Source: an alpha proteobacterium HIMB5
GTDB taxonomy: Bacteria; Pseudomonadota; Alphaproteobacteria; Pelagibacterales; Pelagibacteraceae
DNA length: 64,000 nt
Assembly: GCA_000299095.1 (NCBI GenBank)
Contig: CP003809.1
Span: 1,236,001 to 1,300,000 of the forward strand
Direction: 5' to 3'
Each line of letters starts with the position of its first letter. The stretch's first letter is position 1. The notes beneath the pieces were generated by a model. That model was not told the DNA's origin. It saw only the letters and a program-made list of their open reading frames with translations, and made no database searches. A program made the position numbers and the translations under genes. Shown piece by piece: positions 8,924 to 18,143 of this stretch.

Positions 8924-9415
8924 ATGCAACTTATTTTAAAAAACAATAGTACTCTTTTATTGGATGAATTTAAATTTAAATGTTCAATTGGTAAGAATGG
9001 TTCTACATCAAACAAAATAGAAGGGGACAGAAAAACTCCAAAAGGTGTTTATTCTTTGGGCCCTTTGTTTTACAGAAAAGACAAGTTCAAGAATCCTGAA
9101 ACAAAATTAAAAAAAATATCAATCAAAAGAAATATGGGATGGTGTGATGATATAAATAGTAAAAATTATAACAAGCTGATTAAAATTGATAACAAAACTA
9201 AACATGAGAAATTATTTAGAAAAAATAAAATTTATGATTTATTAATACCAATAAATTATAACACAAATAAACCGATTAAAAAAAAAGGTAGTGCTATTTT
9301 TATTCATTTAACAAAAAATTATGAAAAGACACTTGGCTGCATTGCTCTTAAGGAAAATGATTTATTAACAATATTAAAGATTATCGATAGAAAAACAAAA
9401 ATAAAAATTCTTTAA
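8924..9415 (+). CDS. L,D-transpeptidase catalytic (YkuD) domain protein
   Basis: 163 residues. The YkuD signature is present: a substrate-loop pattern GDRKTPKGVYSLG (34-46), FIHLTKN with the catalytic His (H128), and KTLGCIAL with the nucleophile Cys (C139). The family makes 3-3 peptidoglycan cross-links or attaches proteins to peptidoglycan. No signal peptide is visible, so either it is exported by another route or it acts inside the cell; similar leaderless YkuD proteins are common in alphaproteobacteria. It starts 3 bases from the divergent regulator, and its 3' end overlaps yggS by 4 bases. Confidence 0.82.
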   Translation: MQLILKNNSTLLLDEFKFKCSIGKNGSTSNKIEGDRKTPKGVYSLGPLFYRKDKFKNPETKLKKISIKRNMGWCDDINSKNYNKLIKIDNKTKHEKLFRKNKIYDLLIPINYNTNKPIKKKGSAIFIHLTKNYEKTLGCIALKENDLLTILKIIDRKTKIKIL

Positions 9416-10065
9416 ATTCTATTTCCAAAAATTTTTGAGCCAATTCTCACAAACGTTGCACCGTGTTCTATTGCTTCTATATAATCAGAAGACATGCCCA
9501 TACTAAGTTCTTTCAAATCTAAAGAATTTTTTAAATCAAGCATATGTGTAAAATACTTTTTAACATCATCATCTTGGGGAGGAATACACATTAAACCAAT
9601 TATATCTAATTTAAGATCCAAAGTACATTTTGTATAAAATTCTTTCAAATTCTTCAAATCAATACCACTTTTCTGTTGCTCGTCACCAATATTTACTTGA
9701 ATAAAAATTTTTAAATACTTGTTTCTTTTTTTTTGTTCCTCAGAAATTTTTTCTGCTAATTTTAAATTATCTAGTGAATGTATGTAATCAAAAAGAGGTA
9801 TTACATATTTTACTTTATTTGTTTGTAATTTACCTATCATGTGAAGTTTGATATTTTGAAAAGAATTTCTTACTTTAGTCCATTTCTCTATAGATTCTTG
9901 AACCTTATTTTCTCCAAAATGAATATGGCCGTGGTTTATAAGAGGTTTTATTTCAGTCATAGGAAATGTTTTACTGACTGCAATAATTTGTGATTTTATC
10001 GATTGAGTAAATCTGGACTTTATTTGTTCTTCAATACTAATTAAGTTATTAATAGATTTATGCAA
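9412..10065 (-). CDS. yggS: YggS-family PLP-binding homeostasis protein
   Basis: 217 residues of the YggS/PROSC alanine-racemase-fold family, a single-domain PLP carrier in vitamin B6 homeostasis. Seen: IIAVSKTFP with the PLP-binding Lys near residue 32, HFGENKVQE, LHMIGKLQTNK, VNIGDEQQKSGID, and the C-terminal LSMGMSSDYIEAIEHGATFVRIGSKIFG. The only reasonable start is a TTG at 10065; no ATG precedes the conserved region. The first 6 bases overlap the start of the divergent ThiE-like gene, so each promoter must sit inside the other gene. Confidence 0.92.
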   Translation of the reverse strand: MHKSINNLISIEEQIKSRFTQSIKSQIIAVSKTFPMTEIKPLINHGHIHFGENKVQESIEKWTKVRNSFQNIKLHMIGKLQTNKVKYVIPLFDYIHSLDNLKLAEKISEEQKKRNKYLKIFIQVNIGDEQQKSGIDLKNLKEFYTKCTLDLKLDIIGLMCIPPQDDDVKKYFTHMLDLKNSLDLKELSMGMSSDYIEAIEHGATFVRIGSKIFGNRI

Positions 10066-10626
10066 AATTTTTTACCTAAATTATATTGTTTTATAAATGA
10101 ATATAATTTAGCAGAATTATCTAGATTAAGTAATAACATAAATCTTATTTATAGAAATTATTGTAACCAAAATAATTTGAAAACCATCTTAAAATTGAAA
10201 GATTTTTGTAAAAAAGAAAAGAGAAAACTGTTTATATCTAATAATATCAAATTGGCATTAAATTTAAAGTTAGATGGGATTTACATCCCATCTTATAATA
10301 AAAAAATAAATTATAGTTGTGTATATAATAAACCGAAAAAATTTAATATCATTGGTTCTGCTCATAATATCAGAGAAATAAAAATTAAAGAAAAGCAAGG
10401 CTGTGAGGAAATATTTATTTCATCAATTTTCAAAATTCAGAAAACAAAAAAAATTTTGGGTATTATTAAATTTAATTTACTAGCTGTTAAATCACAAAAA
10501 AAAATAATTGCTCTTGGTGGTATAAACGAGAAAAATTATAAAAAACTAAAAACTACTAATTCTCTTGGTTTTGCCTCAATAAGTTGGGCAAAAAAAAACG
10601 GCCTAAGAAAACTTAGGCCGCTTTAA
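10060..10626 (+). CDS. Thiamine-phosphate synthase/TenI-like protein, divergent
   Basis: 188 residues with a TIM-barrel layout like ThiE/TenI: LKLDGIYIPSYN (sheet plus phosphate loop), NIIGSAHNIREI (equivalent of GxSxH), EEIFISSIFKIQ (equivalent of the SPIFxT strand), and IIALGGINEKNYKKL with GFASISW. Several ThiE substrate residues are weakly conserved, so it may be a TenI-type paralogue rather than an active ThiE. No other thiamin gene is in the window. Unusually, its last codons (KKNGLRKLRPL) are written by the porin's terminator hairpin. The start overlaps yggS by 6 bases. Confidence 0.65.
   Translation: MQNFLPKLYCFINEYNLAELSRLSNNINLIYRNYCNQNNLKTILKLKDFCKKEKRKLFISNNIKLALNLKLDGIYIPSYNKKINYSCVYNKPKKFNIIGSAHNIREIKIKEKQGCEEIFISSIFKIQKTKKILGIIKFNLLAVKSQKKIIALGGINEKNYKKLKTTNSLGFASISWAKKNGLRKLRPL
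10590..10620 (-). terminator. Intrinsic terminator of the porin gene
   Basis: A perfect 9-bp stem (CGGCCTAAG 10599-10607, loop of four A, CTTAGGCCG 10612-10620). Read on the minus strand it is followed by nine U (complement of A-run 10590-10598), 26 bases past the porin stop. It is a textbook rho-independent terminator that lies inside the 3' coding end of the opposing ThiE-like gene. Confidence 0.93.
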
Positions 10627-10645
10627 ATTTTTAGACTTCAAATAA

Positions 10646-11722
10646 TTAGAATGCTAAACCAACTGCGATCTCGTTTACAGTTCTTGTTGCTGCATCTTGA
10701 AGGTAGTTTGGATTAGTTGTCTCAGTAGTATATGCCTTAATTGACATAGATCCCATTGAGTAAGCTATTTGAATTGACTCCATAGACTGTGTTACGTCTG
10801 CAGTTTGTGCAGATGTACCATTGTCATCTTGGTTGTCATATGTGTCATCAATATCTGTGTAAGAAATTGATAAATCATCATTTACGTTAAACGCAAGTGA
10901 CAAAGCTTCAGCTTCGAAAACACCAGATGATGTACCTACAGTTTTAGCTACACCAGTTGTTACTGCTGCACCTTCTACACCAGCATCAACATATGATGTT
11001 TGGTAAGAAACTACTACTGGACCAAATGCATACTTAGCAAACCAAGTACCATCAAATCTGTCCTGTCTAGCATCTGCTGTTGAAGCTACTGCAACGTTAT
11101 CTTCCATAGTTGCACCGTAAGCACCAAGAGTTAGACCCATGTCAGTAGTAACTGTTACACCAAGACCCATAGCTTTTCCTGTAGCATCAGTTCTAGCTGC
11201 TGTGGTACCATCTGTAGCCTCAGCACCATCTCCTTGAGGTGTGTATTCAAAACCTAGAGCTACAGAAGCGCCAGCTACGTCTATTGCTGGAGCATTGTAC
11301 GTTATACCATTTCCAGCAAACGCACCCATAGTGTTCATTGATGTTGAACTTGCTGTAGTACCGTCTGATACTTCTTCATATGCAGTTGCATATGCTTCAT
11401 CGTATGCACCATTAATACTTGCAGCACCACCAATAGCGATTGATCCCATATCACCCATTGTTAATGTTGTAGCAGATGAATCGAAAACACCAGCTGATGC
11501 AAAGTGAATTGCATGTGATACTGACCATCCGTTATCCATTTCACCTGAACCAGTTAGTGAAAATCCACTACCTTGTCCAAATTTGCTTGCTGAGTTAGCA
11601 GATTCACCAGTTACGTATGTTAACTGAGTAGAACCAGATACTGCTAATTCACCAGCATTAGCACTTACTGCAGCTAGCGAACCTGCTAGTGCTGTAAGAC
11701 CTACTTTTTTTAAGTTAGTCAT
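10646..11722 (-). CDS. Outer-membrane porin (major, gram-negative type)
   Basis: 358 residues from the ATG at 11722, chosen because AAGGAG lies 7 bases upstream and MTNLKKVGLTALAGSLAAVSANA is a clean signal peptide; an ATG at 11746 would spoil it. The mature part is rich in Gly, Ala, Ser, Thr and Asp, with alternating amphipathic strands (SGSTQLTYV, GFSLTGSGEM, VVSYQTSYV, SIQIAYSMGSMSIKAYT). It ends in VGLAF, with the C-terminal aromatic residue that targets beta-barrels to the BAM complex. It probably forms the main diffusion channel for small solutes. Higher G+C codons and a strong terminator suggest very high expression. Confidence 0.88.
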   Translation of the reverse strand: MTNLKKVGLTALAGSLAAVSANAGELAVSGSTQLTYVTGESANSASKFGQGSGFSLTGSGEMDNGWSVSHAIHFASAGVFDSSATTLTMGDMGSIAIGGAASINGAYDEAYATAYEEVSDGTTASSTSMNTMGAFAGNGITYNAPAIDVAGASVALGFEYTPQGDGAEATDGTTAARTDATGKAMGLGVTVTTDMGLTLGAYGATMEDNVAVASTADARQDRFDGTWFAKYAFGPVVVSYQTSYVDAGVEGAAVTTGVAKTVGTSSGVFEAEALSLAFNVNDDLSISYTDIDDTYDNQDDNGTSAQTADVTQSMESIQIAYSMGSMSIKAYTTETTNPNYLQDAATRTVNEIAVGLAF

Positions 11723-11904
11723 ATTAATCTCCTTATTGTTATTCATATGAACGATGATTAATTATCACTAATGTCATTAATTGTTTAAAAAATTCCCTAT
11801 TTTATGTGCTTTTTATTTAATTTGTGATATTTTTACAACACTACAGAACATAATTTTATTGAATTTTTAGAATTCTAATGTTTTTTAGCATAATTCAACT
11901 TTTT

Positions 11905-12474
11905 ATGAATAAATTATTTAAAACTCTAATTATTTTATTTTTAGTAATCTTAACTACCTCTTGTGGAAACAATTTTTTCAAAAGATCTGATGTCAAAGAC
12001 AATCCAGTTAACGTTGAAGAAAGAGTGAAAAGAAATATTGAAGAAGGAAAAGGTGTAAGATTTCAAAATTTATTAGAGGGTAAATCTGGTGGTACTTTTG
12101 ACTTTGCCTCATCTAATGAATTGTGGAGAGCTTCAGTTGAAATCTTAGATTTTGTTCCTCTTACAAACGCGAGTTATTCTGGTGGTATAATTATTACAGA
12201 TTGGTTTAAAGGTAAAAACACAAGTGAAACTGATAGACAACTTAAGATAACAGTTAGATTTTTATCAAATGAAATAAGAGCAGATGCCTTAAAAGTTAGT
12301 GTCCATGAAAAAAAATGTATCAAGCTTTCTTCTAATTGTGATATCAATTTAATTCAATCGAATGTATCTGAAGAAATCAAATTAGCCATACTTAAGAAGG
12401 CCGCTTTAATGGAAAGAAATGACACAAAAAAAAAACGAAAACCTTATTTAGGCAGAACAAAACCTGAAAAATAG
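11905..12474 (+). CDS. DUF3576 family lipoprotein
   Basis: 189 residues from the ATG at 11905 (MNKLFKTLI). An N-terminal hydrophobic helix ends in the lipobox LTTSC, so the mature protein is predicted to be lipid-anchored at its Cys. The core matches DUF3576: RNIEEGKGV, SSNELWRASVEILDFVPL, NASYSGGIIITDWF. The family is found ahead of leuS in many alphaproteobacteria, as here (57 bases). Its biochemical role is unknown; the neighbouring lptE (LPS assembly) hints at the outer membrane. Confidence 0.85.
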   Translation: MNKLFKTLIILFLVILTTSCGNNFFKRSDVKDNPVNVEERVKRNIEEGKGVRFQNLLEGKSGGTFDFASSNELWRASVEILDFVPLTNASYSGGIIITDWFKGKNTSETDRQLKITVRFLSNEIRADALKVSVHEKKCIKLSSNCDINLIQSNVSEEIKLAILKKAALMERNDTKKKRKPYLGRTKPEK

Positions 12475-12531
12475 TTTTTAAATTTAGTTAAATCACATTC
12501 AATTTGTTGTAATATAATTTTTATTTTTATT

Positions 12532-15080
12532 ATGGATAGATACAACTTCAAAATTGTTGAAAAAAAATGGCAAGATTTTTGGGATAGCAAAAATTTTTTT
12601 AAATCGGAGCCAAATTCAAATAAGAAAAAGTTTTATTGTTTAGAAATGTTTCCTTATCCCTCTGGAAAGATACATATGGGTCATGTTAGAAATTATACTA
12701 TAGGCGATGTGTTGGCTCGCTACAAGTTTATGAATGAATATAACGTTTTACATCCAATGGGGTGGGACTCGTTTGGAATGCCAGCTGAAAATGCAGCAAA
12801 ACAAAATAATCTAGATCCTAAAGCATGGACTGAAAGTAATATTTCAACAATGAAAAAACAATTGAAACAACTAGGATTATCTATTGATTGGTCTAAAGAA
12901 ATTTCCACTTGTTCAGAAGAATATTACAAGCATCAGCAGGCTTTTTTTTTAGAACTATACGACAAAGGTCTTGTTTATCGAAAAGAAAATTATGTAAATT
13001 GGGATCCAGTGGATCAAACCGTTTTAGCGAATGAACAAGTAATTGATGGTAAAGGATGGAGATCAGGTGCAATTGTAGAAAGAAAAAAACTTAATCAATG
13101 GTTCTTTAATATTTCTAAATTTTCCTCTGAATTACTCGAAAGCCTTGAAACTCTAGATAAATGGCCAAACAAAGTTAAGACTATGCAGAAAAATTGGATT
13201 GGAAAATCTTTTGGTTGTGAAATAAGTTTTAAAATTGAAACTGAGCTTCCCATTAATGAAATAAAATGTTTTACAACTCGGCCTGATACTTTGTTTGGTT
13301 TTTCTTTTTTGGCATTATCAGTAGATCATCCTATTTCCAAATACTTTGAAGGTAATAAAGAATTCGATAAATTTAAGGAAGATTGTTCTAAAGCTGGAAC
13401 AACTGAAGAAGCGATTGCAAAAGCGGATAAAATTGGATTTAAAACAAATATAATTGCAATTAATCCTTTGGATGAAAATAATAAAGTTCCAGTTTATTTT
13501 GCAAATTTTGTTTTAATGGACTACGGTTTTGGGGCTGTATTTGGTTGTCCAGCTCATGACCAAAGAGATTTAGATTTTGCAAAAAAATATAATTTAAATG
13601 TTAAAACTGTTGTTTGTCCTTTGAATGAGGATGAAAAGTTTTCTGTCACTAACGATGCTTATACAGGACCAGGCAAAATTATTAATTCTAAATTTTTAAA
13701 TGGTTTAAAATGCCCAGATGAATCAATTATCAAAACAATTGAAATTTTAGAAAAAAAAAATTAGGAAAAAAAAAAACTAATTTTAGACTAAAAGACTGGG
13801 GTGTTTCACGACAAAGATATTGGGGATGTCCCATTCCGATTGCTTATAATGAAAAAGGTGATGTTGTTAAAATTCCTTTAAAAGATTTGCCAGTAAAACT
13901 TCCAGAGAAAATAGATTTAAATGTCAAAGGAAATCCATTGGATCATCAGGTGGAATGGAAAAATATCAAGATAAATAATCAAAATTGTGTAAGAGAAACT
14001 GACACTCTTGATACATTTGTAGACTCTTCATGGTACTTTTTGAGATTTTGTTCTGCAACTAACAGCGAAGTTGGTTTTGATATTGAGGATATAAAATATT
14101 GGATGCCTGTAGATCAATATATTGGTGGAGTTGAACATGCAATCTTACATTTATTATATTCTCGTTTTTTTATGAGAGCTCTAGGTGATGGTAAAAAAGA
14201 TTTTATAAACCTTGAGCCTTTTGATGGTTTGTTCACTCAAGGTATGGTTTGTCATGAAACATATAAAGACGAACACAATAACTGGGTTTCACCTGAAGAA
14301 ATTGAGAGTAACGATGGAAAAAATTATTTTCTAAAAACAAATTCAAACATTAAAATTAAAGTAGGTCCCAGCGAATCTATGTCAAAATCTAAAAAAAATA
14401 CTATTGATCCACAAAAGATTATTGATCATTATGGAGCAGATGCGGTAAGAATGTTCATTTTGTCTGACAGTCCTCCTGAAAAAGATGTTCAATGGTCAGA
14501 ACAAGGCATGATTTCTTCACATAAGTTTGTTCAAAAATTTTGGCAGATTCACCGCAATATAATTTCCTTTAAAGAAAATCCTAAGATAAACGAAAATCAT
14601 AATAAGAACATTGAATATTTTACAAACAAAATTATTTATAAAATCACAAGTAATCTAGAGAATTTTCATTATAACGTAATTATTGCTAATCTACATGAAA
14701 TTTACAATTTTTTATCAAAAAATATTAACAATCATCATAGTAAAAAAGTTCTTGTAGATAGTTTTCAGAAAATTTTAAGAGCTATATCTCCAGTACTTCC
14801 GCATTTAGCAAATGAATGTTTAGAAGAACTAGAGATAAGAGAAAAAAATACATGGCCTAAAATAGATCACAAATTTATTTCCAATATTGACCAAATTAAA
14901 ATTGTAGTCCAAATTAATGGTAAAAAAAGAGATTTACTAGAATTTGAAAGCAGCGTTAGTGAAGAAGATGTTCTCAAAGTAATTGAAAAAAATAAAAAAC
15001 TAGAGAAATTTTTAAAAGATAAAGAAATTGTAAAAAATATTTACGTAAAAGATAAAATTATTAATATAATCACTAAATGA
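12532..15080 (+). CDS. leuS: Leucyl-tRNA synthetase, reading frame broken by one missing base
   Basis: Two frames together make a complete LeuS. The first, 12532-13764, has the HIGH-type motif HMGH (residues 48-51), the start of the editing domain and [12 protein letters not shown]. It ends LEKKN then TAG. The second resumes at about 13764 with [21 protein letters not shown], then the editing-domain end, [10 protein letters not shown], and MSKSKKN (KMSKS loop, with Ser in place of the first Lys). The break falls in a run of ten A (13751-13760): adding one A gives [13 protein letters not shown] and an 849-residue protein, close to the usual 860. LeuS is essential, so this is either a sequencing error or is rescued by slippage. 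It overlaps lptE by 4 bases. Confidence 0.93.
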
Positions 15081-15532
15081 AAAGATTTTTTTTTACATTA
15101 ATTCTTTTTTTAATTTTAACTAATTGTGATTTCAGACCTATATACTCTACTGAAAAAATCAATTTTTCAGTTAAAGAAATAATAGTTAATGACAGCAACA
15201 AATTAAATAAAAGTTTAGCCAAATCATTAAATTTTTTAACAGAAATACAAAATACAAATCAATTAATTCTTAATATTAATATTAATAAATCTATCGAAAT
15301 TAAAACAAGAAACTCTAAAGGGGATCCTGAAATATTTGAAATGATTTTAATACTAGAAATTCAAACAAGTAATAAAGATAATATAATTAACACGAAAAAT
15401 TTAAGAAGAAATATAAATTATAATAATAACTCTGATAAATTTAAACTCAATCAGTATGAAAAAGATCTAGAAGAAATTTTACTTAGTAAATTAGTCGAAG
15501 ACGTTTTAAAATATCTATCAAATTTGCAATGA
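15077..15532 (+). CDS. lptE: LPS-assembly lipoprotein LptE
   Basis: 151 residues. The signal peptide has lipobox LTNC (Cys near residue 16), then FRPIY, a typical LptE start (CGFxPxY). The rest is weakly conserved: a small alpha/beta domain with [25 protein letters not shown]. LptE plugs the LptD barrel that inserts lipopolysaccharide in the outer membrane. The leuS-lptE-holA order, with ATGA overlaps on both sides, is standard for this position and is the main evidence beyond the lipobox. Confidence 0.8.
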   Translation: MKRFFFTLILFLILTNCDFRPIYSTEKINFSVKEIIVNDSNKLNKSLAKSLNFLTEIQNTNQLILNININKSIEIKTRNSKGDPEIFEMILILEIQTSNKDNIINTKNLRRNINYNNNSDKFKLNQYEKDLEEILLSKLVEDVLKYLSNLQ

Positions 15533-16509
15533 TTATTAAAAATTTCGATTTAGAAAAAAATTATAAAAATTATAATTTTTTTTTATTTCATGGTGTAAAT
15601 GAAGGGCTAAAAGAGGAATATTTAGATAAAGTTTTTATTAAAAAATTTTCACAAAATTCATATCAATATACTGAAAAAGAAATTCATCAAAATTTTGAAA
15701 AATTTTATAATGAAATATTTTCTTTATCTTTTTTTGAAAAAGAAAAATTAATTATTGTTAAGAATGTCACGGAAAAAATTAGAGAAGATATCATTGAATT
15801 AAGTCAAAAAAAAATTGAGGATGTTAAAATAGTGCTGTTTTCAGATATGCTTGATAAACGCTCAAAATTAAGAAATTTATTTGAAAAAGAAAAGAAATTA
15901 GCTTCCATCCCTTTTTATCAAGATAATGTTCAAACTTTATCAGCTTTAGTAACCAATTTTTTTCGTAATAAAAAAATTTCTGTATCATCTGAAACAATAA
16001 ACTTGATTGTCAATAAAAGTAATGGGGAACGAAAAAATTTAAAAAATGAATTGGAAAAAATAGAAATGTATACAAAAAATAAATCAAATATTTCTGCTGA
16101 TGAAATAAAGATATTAACTAACACAGCTGAAAATCACGATATTGGTGAACTAGTAGACAATTGTTTAGCAAAAAACGATAAACAAATTAGATATTTAATG
16201 AATGAAAATAATTTTGGGTCAGATGATTCAATCATTATAATCAGAATTTTTCTGTTTAAGGCAAAAAGATTATTAAATTTAATAGATATTTTTACTGAAC
16301 AAAAAAACATTGATAAAACAATTGCTAGTGCTAGACCACCAATTTTTTGGAAAGATAAAGATTTGATAAAAAGACAAATAAAATCTTGGACTTTAAATCA
16401 AGTCGAAAAACTTATTATAGAAATAAATGAAATAGAGTTATTAGTAAAAACTAATACTCATAACTCAGTGCACATTTTATCAGATTTTATACTTAACAAA
16501 TCAAAATAA
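15529..16509 (+). CDS. holA: DNA polymerase III delta subunit (clamp loader)
   Basis: 326 residues. Pattern of the HolA family: YNFFLFHGVNEGLKEEYLDKV at the start (Walker-like but lacking an intact P-loop), SLSFFEKEKLIIVKN, VIVKIVLFSDMLDKRSKLRNLFEK, GERKNLKNELEKIEMY and the collar-like C-terminus. Delta opens the beta clamp so the polymerase can be loaded. It overlaps lptE by 4 bases, and its stop directly abuts the parB stop coming from the other side. Confidence 0.88.
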   Translation: MIIKNFDLEKNYKNYNFFLFHGVNEGLKEEYLDKVFIKKFSQNSYQYTEKEIHQNFEKFYNEIFSLSFFEKEKLIIVKNVTEKIREDIIELSQKKIEDVKIVLFSDMLDKRSKLRNLFEKEKKLASIPFYQDNVQTLSALVTNFFRNKKISVSSETINLIVNKSNGERKNLKNELEKIEMYTKNKSNISADEIKILTNTAENHDIGELVDNCLAKNDKQIRYLMNENNFGSDDSIIIIRIFLFKAKRLLNLIDIFTEQKNIDKTIASARPPIFWKDKDLIKRQIKSWTLNQVEKLIIEINEIELLVKTNTHNSVHILSDFILNKSK

Positions 16510-17349
16510 TTAATAATTAGATTTAATAACATCAATTAATCTGTTTAATTGATCTAGATCTTTATACTCTATTTTAATTGAACCTTTGTTATTTCTGCTA
16601 TTAGAAATTATTACTTTTAAGCCTATTTTATCTATTAATGAATTTTCTAATGTCTGTACATTTACATCTCTTGATTTTAAAGATTTCTTCTTAGTTTTAA
16701 AAATTTTAACTAGATTTTCTGCCTGTCGAACAGATAACTTTTTATCATGTATTTTATTTGCCACAAATTCGGCGTTATCTAGTCCTACTAAAATTTTTGC
16801 GTGCCCAGCAGTAATCTTTCTTGTTTCAATTAAATTTAAAACCTCTTTGGGTAAAGTTAATATTCTTAAACTGTTAGTAATATAACTTCTGCTCTTACCA
16901 ATAAACTTTGAAACTTTTTCATGATCATATGAAAATTCATCTATTAAACGTTGATAACTTTGGGCTTCTTCAAGGGGATTAAGATCGTCTCTTTGTACAT
17001 TTTCAATTATTGCAAATTCTAAGGACTTTAAATCATCAACATTTGTAATTACTACTGGGACTTCCTCTAGCCCTGCTTTTTTCGCTGCTAAAAAACGCCT
17101 TTCTCCAGCTATAATTTCGTATTTATCATTATCTTTATTGTGTTTTCTAACAATTATAGGCTGAAGAACACCTCTTTCTTTAATGGAATTCGTTAATTCA
17201 TTTAATTTATTTTCATCAAAAATTTTTCTTGGTTGAAATCTGTTTTTAACGATCTTGCTAACTTCAACTGTATTATTTTTATTCGTTGATTTAGTTTCGC
17301 CAATTAAAGACGATAGTCCCCTACCCAATCCTTTTTTTAATTTATTCAT
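16510..17349 (-). CDS. parB: Chromosome-partitioning protein ParB
   Basis: 279 residues. N-terminal GLGRGLSSLIG (ParA-interacting region), then RFQPRKIFDE, PIIVRKHN, and the CTP-binding EIIAGERRFLAAKKAGLEEVPV and IENVQRDDLNPLEEAQSYQRL. A helix-turn-helix with FIGKSRSYITNSLRIL and ITAGHAKILVGL contacts parS. It loads as a sliding clamp at parS; a near-perfect site lies in the nearby rsmG. Its start overlaps the parA stop as TAATG. Confidence 0.97.
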   Translation of the reverse strand: MNKLKKGLGRGLSSLIGETKSTNKNNTVEVSKIVKNRFQPRKIFDENKLNELTNSIKERGVLQPIIVRKHNKDNDKYEIIAGERRFLAAKKAGLEEVPVVITNVDDLKSLEFAIIENVQRDDLNPLEEAQSYQRLIDEFSYDHEKVSKFIGKSRSYITNSLRILTLPKEVLNLIETRKITAGHAKILVGLDNAEFVANKIHDKKLSVRQAENLVKIFKTKKKSLKSRDVNVQTLENSLIDKIGLKVIISNSRNNKGSIKIEYKDLDQLNRLIDVIKSNY

Positions 17350-18143
17350 TAAGCAACACTTTCAATCTGAAATTCTTTATTTAAAAATTCGTCTGTAAAA
17401 CTAAAATAAGATTTACTTCCTGGACAAGTTTTATCATAAATTAAAACTGGTACTCCATGTGATGGAGCTTCTGATAATCTTACATTTCTAGGTATTACAG
17501 TGTTATAAACTTTATCTTTAAAATACTCTCTTGCTTCTTTCTCCACTTCTGAAGATAGTTTATTTCGTTTATCATACATAGTTAGTAAAATACCTTGTAT
17601 TCCTAATTTTGGATTTAAATTAGATTTTACCCTTTCTATAGTTTTCATTAATTGTGTTAATCCTTCTAATGCAAAAAATTCTGTTTGAAGTGGAACTAAT
17701 AAAGTTACAGAGGAAACCAGCGCCATTACTGTCAACAGGCTTAAAGAAGGGGGACAATCAATCAATATATAATCATAATTTTGTTTATTTTCTTGAGAAA
17801 AATCAGCTAGTTTTTCTTTCAAAATAAATGCTCTTTTTTCATCTCCAGCTGTTTCCACCTCTAAGCCAGACAAATCAACATTCGAAGTAATTAAATCTAA
17901 ATTAGAGAATTCAGTTTTTTTTATGCAATCTAATATTGATTTTGATCCATTTAACACTCCATAAATGGTTAAATCAGAGTCCTCAGTATTAGAAAGGCCT
18001 AATCCTGTGGTAGCATTTCCTTGGGGATCTAAGTCAATAACTAAAACTTTTTTGTTTAGTTGTGAAAGACCTGCGGCTAAATTAATTACTGTTGTTGTTT
18101 TTCCAACACCACCTTTTTGATTAATTATCGAAATTATTTTCAT
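17349..18143 (-). CDS. parA: Chromosome-partitioning ATPase ParA
   Basis: 264 residues. Deviant Walker A motif NQKGGVGKTTTVINLA near the N-terminus, Walker A' VIDLDPQGNATTGLG, and DCPPSLSLLTVMAL. ParA is an ATP-dependent DNA-binding ATPase that moves ParB-parS complexes to position the origin region. It overlaps rsmG by 4 bases and parB by 1, forming the rsmG-parA-parB operon usual near alphaproteobacterial origins. Confidence 0.98.
   Translation of the reverse strand: MKIISIINQKGGVGKTTTVINLAAGLSQLNKKVLVIDLDPQGNATTGLGLSNTEDSDLTIYGVLNGSKSILDCIKKTEFSNLDLITSNVDLSGLEVETAGDEKRAFILKEKLADFSQENKQNYDYILIDCPPSLSLLTVMALVSSVTLLVPLQTEFFALEGLTQLMKTIERVKSNLNPKLGIQGILLTMYDKRNKLSSEVEKEAREYFKDKVYNTVIPRNVRLSEAPSHGVPVLIYDKTCPGSKSYFSFTDEFLNKEFQIESVA

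Noticed and set aside
11241-11507. 88-codon open frame antisense to the porin
   Set aside because: Shadow of the porin's biased codons; no ribosome site and no recognisable domain.
11742-11751. TTCATATGAA palindrome upstream of the porin as an operator
   Set aside because: A single 10-base palindrome in A+T-rich DNA with no second copy is not enough evidence.
13802-13810. TGTTTCACG in leuS as a second parS
   Set aside because: Only the left half matches; there is no palindromic right half.
13887-15080. Separate 397-residue gene starting at a TTG at 13887
   Set aside because: It is the 3' half of leuS; conserved LeuS residues are encoded upstream of this start back to about 13764, so it is part of the frameshifted gene.
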